The notes under the pieces were generated by a model that had not been told where the DNA came from, made no database searches, and was given only the letters and a program-made list of their open reading frames with translations. From Echinometra lucunter (Eukaryota; Echinodermata; Echinoidea; Camarodonta; Echinometridae): a stretch of 64,000 bases of DNA. The position numbers were made by a program, and so were the translations under genes. The stretch spans positions 1,129,714-1,193,713 of the forward strand of contig CM057166.1 in assembly GCA_029962745.1 (NCBI GenBank), written 5' to 3'. Positions 55,641 to 64,000 of this stretch are shown here, piece by piece. The stretch's first letter is position 1, and the number at the start of each line of letters is the position of its first letter.

Positions 55641-56540
55641 AGGGAGAGAGATAAAAGAGATGGTAAAGAGTCCGGATTAGAAAAAAAAATCATTTTATCG
55701 CCGTTGTGTATATGAGCAGGTCTATTGATCTTCGATAAGAAGTGGTATTGCATGTACGAAAATTCACTGATCGTGTACAATACTGTGCGGTTATATTTAG
55801 CATTACCAAACAATAGATTATGAAGTTGGGTCTTGTGTGAAAGACGGTTATTAAATACCAGAAGTGAATAATATATGACTGGAGGATATTTCTAGCATTT
55901 TATTCTCACCAGGTCGTTTAACAATGTGCTCTATTCAGTGAGGGTGTGGGTTAGCGTGGGGGTGGAGTGTGCGTGCATGTGTGCGTGCGTGTATGTTGTA
56001 CTAAGTGTAATTTATGAAATCCTGGAGGCTGTGGGAGAAAGGTCTCTAGATTGTAATGGATTAAGAATCATGCAGGGGAATTCGGTGTGAATATCTGCCA
56101 CCAGATGAAAATAACACAGAGCATCATTATTCTTCGAAGGCGCCGTGTTATTTTCATCCCATTTATCATCACTACATTCTGATTTTGCTCCCCCCCCCCC
56201 CCTCCGGAGTGAGCATCCAAGTGCTCCCGTTGCCATAACAACGCATCCTTTACAGGAAGGGATAGCGGATGGATGCATTCATTGTATCATGGAAGGAGTG
56301 TGGGACCTATTCATAAACTCTCCTCAGAGAGGCCTGTATTGATAGAATTGGGAATTTGGTTTAGATTCAAATAGCCTTGCAGATATAAAATTTAAAAGTC
56401 AGGATATTAATGATAAATTCAACTTTTCAAAGCGCTTTTCAATGTTAACCTTGATCATGTTGATGAAAGCTCAGCAATATAAATATGTGGAGCCTTCCAG
56501 GTACTCATTAATACCTTGGTTAGAAGTGCAGTAGTGTCTT
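55641..56540. other. Non-coding, nothing recognised
   Basis: Includes a GT-rich patch at 55940-55990 and a C-run at 56189-56200. Confidence 0.4.
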
Positions 56541-56544
56541 GCTT

Positions 56545-56660
56545 TGGTGTCTTGTCAAAGGGCGTTAGTGCCTGACTGGGATTCGAACCCTCAACCTTTC
56601 TAGAAATCTACTTAACAAAAACAATATACCACGTCATTAGGTCTACATCGATTAGGTTCT
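56545..56660 (-). mobile_element. Degenerate tRNA-derived SINE
   Basis: On the - strand: GGTTGAGGGTTCGAATCCCA (T arm/box B) then AGGCACTAACGCCCTTTGAC. This is the same head-to-body junction as in 39056-39215. Box A is barely recognisable. Confidence 0.5.
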
Positions 56661-58200
56661 TCCAATGTAACTTATCACATTAGGATGTTTCATGGCGGGC
56701 ATCGTGCTGCAATAAAAGGTTATTGGGGGTACCCTCAAGTTTCTACGGCGTCTTTATTAAGGCCGAGACTTGGCTGGAAATTCACCTTGGGTTAGACTGG
56801 ACAGCTTTTCATTATTTTGGTCATTGGTTTGGGGTTTTTATGTCTTTATCACGTGGAAAGTTGAAAATATGCTGGTTCTGAAAATATGATGTGCTCTTTT
56901 TGTTGTTGTTGTCGTCGTCGTTAAACAACAATCTACCTGCAGCATATAAAATTTAATGTGGGCATAACCAAAAATATATAACATTTTCCAAAGAATAGAA
57001 TATACGATATTAATATCCCCAGTCACAAAATGTTCTAGACAAGACAATATCTATTACTGTCTATTTCTAACCTTCGCTTCATAATTATTGTTCCCTGAAT
57101 AAATGTCATCACACTTTTTCACTTTTTTTTTCATTACGCAACTAGTATATGGAATAATATGAAGCCTGCATGTGCTATAGAAACAAGACCACTGAAGTCC
57201 ACTCAGGGTTCTTCCCCTCAATGATAGCTCTACTAACAAGACTAAGCTCATTAATTTTTTATGCTATTAACATTCTAGAAAAATTTCGTTGGCATTATGA
57301 GCCTTTGATAGTATAATGTGTTTTTTTTTCGCAATTTCCCGTAAATTATTTGAACAAAAAGGGGGCTGGTGAGGCAGACTTAAATTTTTGCTGTCGTGTC
57401 TTAAAACGTTGGAAAAAAAACACATTTCCACTTTAATTACTGATGAGCATCACTCACATTTAAATCGCAGTATTCTCCAGCTTAAACCAACGTCAAATGA
57501 ATTTCTGTATTAAACTGAACCTGTTTACTCGCGCTTTCAAATTTTCATTAACCAAATTTTCGAGAAAGACTTAGAAAATGGAAAGGCAACGTAAAAAGAA
57601 GATCTATTTTAAGACCCTTCCAAGCATACCATCTCCTTGTAGTGTGTTGTTTCTCGTATTACATTCATTTAATATTTCCGTTACCCCTTCTCCATAAACG
57701 CTGGTGCCCCCTCAATGCCTGTATCCACTCCCCTTCACCTCATGACGATAAAAAGTGCTATGGTAAGAGTATGACACACCTACTTTCATATCCTCACTCC
57801 CGTCTCAGATTATCAATATAAACATTAGAGTAAACAAGAGTATCACCTTATTTTTTAGTACTCTAATTTCTTCACGAATTCACGAACCTTTATCCGAGAC
57901 GAACACGCCAACACACTATATCAATATTTGAGTTGGAATGAATAAAAAATAAGGCTTGTGCTGTCGTTAATCTCGAATATAACCTGGGGATACAGACGAA
58001 GAATTATTTTTAGAAATACCTATCTTTATCATTATCACAATGACTATGCTCGTTTCTCATTCTGTCTATGTATTTTATAGTTGTTTGTTCACAAGCTCAA
58101 CACATGATTGCATTTTTTTTTTTGGGGGGGGGAGGAGGAGTTCTTTTTTATTTTTGTGCGCGTATGCTATGCTGTACTTCTCCATGTTTTGTTTTCTCCT
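56661..58200. other. Non-coding, nothing recognised
   Basis: AT-rich. GTT/GTC triplets lie near 56900. No exon was found on either strand. Confidence 0.45.
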
Positions 58201-58766
58201 TAAAGGGAAAGTCCGCCCCAAAAGTTTCACTGTTTCAATAAAAGGAGATAAATTTTAACAATATTTCAAAAAAGAAATGAGCAAAATCGGTCAAAGAATA
58301 AGAAAATTACAGTCATTTACATTTTCTAGTAAATTACTCTCGGCTCTGCAAATTGGCAACACTGATGACGTTATATGCGAGCAGCTCTTCATTCACTTTG
58401 TACATGAAAATTCACATTTTCTCAATTTTCTTGGAAGTTGCACATTTTCTCACCCCATAGTCAAAGTATGTTATGTAAAAAAAAACATTCTTCTGAACAT
58501 ACCTTGACTATGGGGGTTGAAAATGTGTAACTTTCAAGAAAATTGAGAAAATGTGAAATTTTATGTACAAAGTGAATGGAGAGCTGCTCACATATGATGT
58601 CATCAGGGTTGCCAATTTGCAGAGCCACGATTAATATACTAGAAAATGTAAATGAGTGTAATTTTCTTAATCTTTCACCGATTTTGCTCATTTCTTTTTT
58701 TAAATGCTGTTCAAATTTAACTCCTTTTATTGAAACAGTGAAACTTGTGGGGTGGACTTTGCCTTT
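58201..58766. mobile_element. 566-bp fold-back element
   Basis: Two arms of about 275 bp are near-perfect inverted copies around a short loop at 58476-58491. Termini are TAAAGGGAAAGTCCGCCCCA and, inverted, TGGGGTGGACTTTGCCTTTA. The arms contain TCTGCAAATTGGCAAC and GAGCAGCTCT. Open frames of 76 residues on both strands mirror each other because of the palindrome and are not genes. Confidence 0.9.
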
Positions 58767-58986
58767 AATTTTATATAACCCCTCTCCTATTCTCCGTCTT
58801 CATCCTCTTCTCCTCTTTCTCTCTTATTTTATTTTTCTCCTTTTTCATCTTATAAGCGTTCTTGTTCTTTCTCTTCTACCTCTTCTCCTCTTTCTCCTTT
58901 TATTTTCCTTCTCCTTCATCTCGTTAGTGTTTTTGTTCTACCTCTGCTCCCTCTCTTCCTCATTTTTTCTCTTCTCCTTCTTCTTC

Positions 58987-59187
58987 AATAGTGATTTCCA
59001 TGGATACAACACAAGAAATGCAAAGGATTTTCATCTACCTAAGCCAAGACTCTCATCTTTTAAAAACTCAATTTTATATCAAGGACCACAACTCTGGAAT
59101 TCTGTTTCTGTAGATATCAGGCAATCAGTTTCATTAAATGTTTTTAAGTCAAAATCAAGGCAAATTATTTTAAATAGTTATTCATAA
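58987..59187 (+). pseudogene. Non-LTR retrotransposon reverse-transcriptase C-terminal fragment
   Basis: The frame FNSDFHGYNTRNAKDFHLPK ... YQGPQLWNSVSVDIR ... SLNVFKSKSRQIIL has the YNTR / LPxxR / GPxLWN / FKxxL pattern that ends the ORF2 of several animal non-LTR element families. The catalytic domain is missing (5' truncated). A 3'UTR of about 280 bp follows, ending GAAAATAAATTGAAATTG. Confidence 0.7.
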
Positions 59188-59475
59188 AGTTTGTTTGTAT
59201 AAATTTAATTTAGGCATATTAGGCAACCCCCCCCTTTTTATGTTGTAGTTTAGTGATTTTTTTTTTCTTTATTATTAAAGTCTTTGTATGATTATTATGT
59301 TATAGGGTCAGCTAATCACAAGGCTCGTTCCTTTCTTGCTGTCCCTCTCATATTCAATCCAATGTTTATTTCTATTTGTTGTTGTTGTTTTTCTATTTTG
59401 TTAATACGATGCTTTGTATATGTTGTGTTTTTGTATGGATTTTTATGAGAAAATAAATTGAAATTGAAAAATTGA
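59188..59475 (+). mobile_element. 3'UTR and tail of the + strand non-LTR fragment
   Basis: AT-rich sequence after the ORF stop, ending in a TTGAAATTGAAAAATTG tail. It abuts the tail of a reverse-oriented element. Confidence 0.6.
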
Positions 59476-59738
59476 ATTCTAATCAATTGAATTTATTGAA
59501 TTTCCACAAAAGTAAAAGTGTACAAAATTAACATATATATACATCGTAAAGTGGGGGGATAACAAAAGTATAATTACTTATCGAGGTTACCCCCTTACAA
59601 ATGAGTTCATAAAAGTACACATATGAGACAACAAAATTCACTGATACATAATCGACAATTTTACACAAAAGCACACACACACACCCTCACACACGCACAC
59701 ACACACACATACACACACATACACACATGCAAGAAAGC
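59476..59738 (-). mobile_element. 3'UTR and tail of the - strand non-LTR fragment
   Basis: A reverse-oriented tail (CAATTGATTAGAATTC) is followed by AT-rich sequence and a (CA)n run at 59665-59728, leading to the ORF at 59739. Confidence 0.5.
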
Positions 59739-60125
59739 CTATTTTTTGGTACATGTCAATAAAAAAGATTTGTATCTCCTTTTGAATGAATTCAGAGATG
59801 GGCTTTCTCTTATAATTTCTTCTATATTGTTCCACACTTCTGGGCCCTTAAAGAAAATAGAAAATTTTGAGCTGTTCGTTCTTGTTTGAGGAAAATGATA
59901 TTTCTTACATGATCTTGTATTATAGCTGTGAAAATCAGAGTTAAATTGAAAATATTTGGAGATTTGAATAGAGATTTTATTTTTGAAACAAAGAAACATG
60001 AAAACAGCAATATTGTAAAGGTTTAAGTCATAAATATTCAAAATCTGTAACTGAGAAAAGATGTACGCTATGCGATAAAACACTAAAGAATCGGAAAAAG
60101 ATTGGAGAAGATCGAGTTGCGGCAA
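59739..60125 (-). pseudogene. Second reverse-transcriptase C-terminal fragment, opposite strand
   Basis: Contains FNSDFHSYNTRSCKKYHFPQ ... FKGPEVWNNIEEIIRESPSLNSF, the same family pattern as 58987-59187, and shares the FNSDFHxYNTR start. Upstream residues (ISQLQILNIYDLNLY-like) fit the thumb region. It is 5' truncated. The two fragments meet tail to tail. Confidence 0.7.
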
Positions 60126-60973
60126 ATATTAATAGTTATTGGGAAGCTGGCAGCAATGAGATATGAAAATATTTCTTTTGAAACGGCCTCATATTTCAAA
60201 TATGACCAGAAATAATCTGAAACTTTGAACTAGAACATGCGTGTAGATTGATAAAACCACATATATGTAAACAAGGTGTAAGTTATTTGAATTTCAGACA
60301 AAAAATTGAGTCAGCTATAGTGTCATGATTGCACGAGCTAATAAACTCAAACCCCCCACATTTTCAATTACATGATGTATTACATAGGAGATTTTCAGAT
60401 TTGTTGACATAACCAACCCCTTATCACTATACTTTAAAAAAATATCTCTCATGTATATAGAAAAGGGGGCTCAGCAATTCTTTTGCAGTTATTCATGTAG
60501 AAGGGAATTCCTTATCATTATGTAGACATGGCTTTCGGGAAATAACGACAGCTTTAAAACAAATGGATGAAAAGATGAATAAATAACATAATTTTATAAT
60601 GTTTTGTAGAGCCCTCCGTATAGCTACAACTCCAAAATCGAATTTACCAAGGTACTTATGCAAATGAAATGGGCATATTTTTAGGACAATATTGTATAAA
60701 TGTGAATGAATGGACACATAGTGCAAACATTATTGTATTTTTATTACATTCTACATCGGCTTTGTCTGAGATAAAGCTTATCAGCCCAGCAGCAGTAATC
60801 GGACGATAAAAGGACAGGAATTGATATAAAGTCAACATTTATCTCTACCATCGTGTATGCAATATGACATACCATCCAAAAGGAAGATCTATATTTAGAC
60901 TGATATGGTTTGTTTAAGTGGTTGCTAAATCGAGAACACTGTGTACTTTAGACCTTCTATATAGATCTTTATT
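60126..60973. other. Non-coding, nothing recognised
   Basis: AT-rich. The first part may be older - strand retroelement sequence beyond the open frame. Confidence 0.4.
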
Positions 60974-60974
60974 C

Positions 60975-61216
60975 CGGGGCGGTGCCATAGGGGGGCAGGG
61001 GGCGACCGCCTCTATGATTTTTCAAGTGATCATTAGAAAAAGGGGGAAGAAGAAAAAAAGAGGAGGAGGAAGAAGAAAGAAGAGTATGGAGAAATAGTGG
61101 TTTGGGTCATGCAACTATACATAATACCCCTATTTTTTCATTTAAAACGTGAATAAACTCACTTATGGGACATCTTGCTCCCCCCCCCCCTATTTAAACC
61201 CCCTGTCGCCGCCCTG
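60975..61216. mobile_element. GGGGCGGCG-ended MITE, copy 4
   Basis: Starts CGGGGCGGTGCCATAGGGGG, ends CCCTGTCGCCGCCCTG, with TTTTTCAAGTGATCATTAG, a purine block and ACATCTTGCTCC inside. It is inverted relative to copy 2. Confidence 0.8.
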
Positions 61217-61483
61217 TCTTTATTGAATTTCATTTGCCCAAGGATCAACAAGTACACACACGTGCGCACACCCACATACACACGCGCACGACTTTGCAGT
61301 ATGCCTCATATAGCTATACAGTCTTACAGAGTCCAATAAATGTTAGAAAGCCCAACCCTTTTAAAGCTAAATTAGAGCTAATATTATTCGTAGTGGTGCC
61401 TGAAATGCATGTTCAAACTTTGGCACATTTCTCATGGTGTTAGTGAGAATTTGTTGTTGTTGTTTTGTTTTCTTTGTATGTAC

Positions 61484-61714
61484 CTACACTAAAAAAAAAA
61501 AAAAAAAACCTAGTCAGATTTTACTAGATTATCGGATCAGCCAGGCACTTGCATTATTTCTAGTCAAAATTACCAGCATTCTAGTCAATTTAATATAGAG
61601 CCGACAGTATTCTAGTCAAAATTGTCTAGTGAAAATGACTAGGTTTTTGGTCATTAATTTTTTTAACATAGTTCAAATGCCCGACTGATCCGGTAAGATT
61701 GTTTTAGAGTGTAG
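61484..61714. mobile_element. CTACACTAAAA fold-back with CTAGTCA repeats
   Basis: CTACACTAAAAAA at the left and TTTTAGAGTGTAG at the right, with inner CCTAGTCAGATTTTACTAG and AATGACTAGGTTTTT. The interior repeats TTCTAGTCAAAATT three times. Confidence 0.75.
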
Positions 61715-61789
61715 ACCACCGATTTCAGCGAGGTGAATCACCAGACTACGGCTGAGAACCATTACAGGGCAACTGTACAACAAAAAATC

Positions 61790-62397
61790 AACATTAAAAT
61801 CAAATTTCGATTTTAGAAATAAAGAAGAGCCATTCCTTGTTAAAAAAAAAAAATAGGTAAAAAGGGGGAAAATCTTTAACACCGTGTTTTCTTGGTGCTT
61901 TGATGTGTGTTTGTCAAAGGGGAATCACGAAAGAACAAGTTCTCTGAAAAACCAGTCAATAAGTTGAGAGCCCCTTAAAGGTAGCAGCCCACATTTGCAC
62001 AACATTGTTTCAGAATATGAAGAGAAATAAGCCAGTTTCGAGTTTAAGTGACAGATATTTATGTAAAACTATCATCTTATCAAATTTAGAACAATATTCC
62101 AAATAATAAGTGAAAAATGAATGGTTTTACTCTTAAAGCGTCAGAAAGACGCCTTTACAAAACAAAAAAAATAAAAGAAAATTCGTGTTGAATATTTCCT
62201 TCTCAATCCCAAACGGGAATGTACTGGGATCTAAAACTTTACGAGTGTTTTTTCTGTGGCTTAAAGCAACCTAAATTGAAACTTTTTTTAAAGACTTTCC
62301 TACTTTTTATTAATTTTATTTAAATACAAGGAATGGCTCTTCTTTATTTCTAAAATCGAAATTTGATTGGGTGTCACTTACAAATGTGGGCTATTAC
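61790..62397. repeat. Overlapping inverted repeats
   Basis: AAATCAAATTTCGATTTTAG with AGAAGAGCCATTCCTTGT (61793-61842) is inverted at 62331-62374. GTAGCAGCCCACATTTG (61981-61998) is inverted at 62380-62397. The two pairs overlap rather than nest, which suggests two elements or a rearranged one. Confidence 0.65.
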
Positions 62398-63382
62398 ATT
62401 TAAAAGCCAAAAAAACAACAACTGAGTATGAAAAGACATAATTGGTTGTAGTTAATAGAGTAAATATGTACAAAATAAGCAAAAAGTTGACGATTATGTA
62501 CTTTATGTTCCATAATTAGTAGCCATGTTAAACTTTAAAGGAATAATTTCCTGCATAACAGTAGCTACTCTTTATCTACACACATCTGGCATGTCTGGTT
62601 TAAGATGTTATAATGTTTTAAAAAGTAGATGGCGCAAATCATTTTTTCTATTAAAACAAAACCGAAAGCTGCAAAGCGCAGTTTGCGCAAATTAGAACAG
62701 CTTTAAACCTGTGGTTGCGCTATACTACTTGTTCGATTTATGCAACATTGACCAGGGGAATATGCCCGTATTTCAATTTGATGAGGCACTAACTTTTTTT
62801 TCTTCAGAATTACAGTTCATTTATAACAACAGAAGTTCCATTCTTAGAAAAACTGAGCCGCTAAGAACAGGTGAGACAGGGACCTGTCCCCAAAATGGCA
62901 CTAGACCCCTTAAATTTACTTGGATCATTTAACCCCTTCTAAAAAAAAGGTTGTCGGTCTGGCTGTAGCCTTCGAGTTTACAACCCAGAACTCCGAAAAA
63001 CAGACCCGAGAGTAGGGAAGATTTCACCCCATTTTAATGACAAATATGTACATTGGACACAAATAGAAAAAGTAATGCTAGTGGTGTCAATGGACACTTC
63101 ACATGAAATTAAGAAAGGGTATTTGTTTTAGCCCATGTGTTTTAGAAATATGATTTATGAATTAACGATTGGTAACGTTTTCGAATCTGTTCCATTTCTC
63201 AAAGTTTTATTTGATATTTGATTCGCTCATCTTCTGGGACATTCCACTGAGTACACTTCTACGTCCTCGAAACACAAGAATTCAGCAAATATCTTGACAA
63301 CTTAACCCGTTGACTACTGAATTCTTGTATTCCCATAGAATTTATACAGGGGTCCTCCGGTTCCACTTGTGAAAGGGTTAAA
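62398..63382. other. Non-coding, nothing recognised
   Basis: No exon or clear repeat was found. Confidence 0.4.
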
Positions 63383-63715
63383 GGTAGAGGTGAGGTAGTC
63401 GAGTGGTTTAAACACTTGACTGGAGATGAGAAGGTCGTTGGTTCGAACCACTTGTGTCCTTAGATGAGGCATTAATTTATATTTGCCACTCTCCATCCGG
63501 GTGTTTAGTGAGTATCCAATAGGATTCGAAAATCGTTGTGATTTCTTAAGCATTGTGAGCGTCTGCAAAAGACGCCTTGCTGGAATCGGAGGGAGTGGAG
63601 ATGGTGCATACACTGTGTGCGGACAAGCCTGAGTCCGATGACCGGGGTAATAATATATACAGCGCTTAGAGACATTCATACAGAATATTATCATTGTTGT
63701 CATTATTCCCCACCA
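63383..63715 (+). mobile_element. tRNA-Ser-like SINE, near full length
   Basis: The head GAGGTAGTCGAGTGGTTTAA, ACTTGACTGGAGATGAGAAG and box B GGTTCGAACC match the head of 3082-3215. The body continues TGAGGCATTAATTTATATTT, TGGAATCGGAGGGAGTGGAG and TACAGCGCTTAGAGACATTC. It ends in ATT/GTC triplets. This is the most complete SINE in the window. Confidence 0.7.
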
Positions 63716-64000
63716 CATGGTGTCTACATTCAAAGGATAATAACTGCCTCAGGGTCAAATAGTCCAGATGGTAGATGCCCATAAGATAATATCTGGATAT
63801 ATATTTGCTTTCTTTTGGTAGAGGTTTTCTGGCGATAGGTAGGTGCACGCGTGGTAATTAGTCCAGATGGGGTAGCTGTACGCGTGCTATTCATCCGGGT
63901 AAGACATTACAAGGTTTGTGATTTTTCCGAAAATATTTTGGTGGCAGTACTCTGAAACGAGGAGCCATGTTAGTTTATCCTGACTTCCTCTGGAATATCT
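63716..64000. other. Non-coding, nothing recognised
   Basis: Direct repeats of TAGTCCAGATGG at 63759, 63858 and similar phrases. No exon. Confidence 0.4.

Noticed and set aside
58277..58691. Two 76-residue proteins on opposite strands
   Set aside because: They are near-identical because they lie in the two arms of one palindromic element.

Overview
This is animal nuclear DNA: AT-rich, with widely spaced small exons bounded by GT/AG splice sites, abundant microsatellites and many short dispersed repeats. The repeat types suggest an echinoderm, most likely a sea urchin. They include fold-back elements ending in GGGCCCCGTTTCAT, tRNA-derived SINEs whose tails read like AGCGCTATATAAAT followed by ATT repeats, and short inverted-repeat elements ending in GGGGCGGCG or TTAACCCATTCGTGACAG. 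The organism call rests on repeat style and gene architecture only; no database search was possible.

Layout. (1) Positions 1-7,000 hold the 3' part of a rhodopsin-class GPCR gene on the + strand. It has a possible TM1 exon (2402-2539), three tandem copies of the ECL3/TM7 exon of which only the last (3575-3785) is intact, and a large phase-matched last exon (5474-6777) that would encode a 433-residue cytoplasmic tail. (2) Positions 7,000-18,000 are intergenic and dense in repeats: GA tracts, a 750-bp degenerate minisatellite, a four-unit tandem array of a tRNA-like sequence, and several fold-back elements. (3) Positions 18,274-37,260 on the - strand hold a complete 12-exon gene for a heterotrimeric G-protein alpha subunit of the Gs class. 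I joined its exons by splice sites and phase: 1,212 nt, 403 residues. Its introns carry most of the mobile elements. (4) Positions 34,892-44,325 and 44,826-54,139 are the same ~9.4 kb sequence in direct order around a run of exactly 500 N. This looks like two overlapping contigs, probably the two haplotypes, that the assembler did not merge. The second copy of the G-alpha first exon (46,969-47,176) is therefore probably an artefact. (5) Positions 54,140-64,000 hold weak candidate exons, a 566-bp fold-back element, two convergent non-LTR retrotransposon tails, and more MITE and SINE copies.

The two genes converge: the GPCR ends at 6,777 and the G-alpha stop is at 18,274, about 11.5 kb apart. 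A receptor next to a G-alpha is suggestive, but nothing in the sequence shows that they couple. The most interesting points are the G-alpha paralogue with Gs-type ends but no N-terminal Met-Gly-Cys, the decayed tandem TM7 exons, a perfect-cloverleaf tRNA with anticodon UCA inside G-alpha intron 1, and several fold-back and palindromic repeat families.
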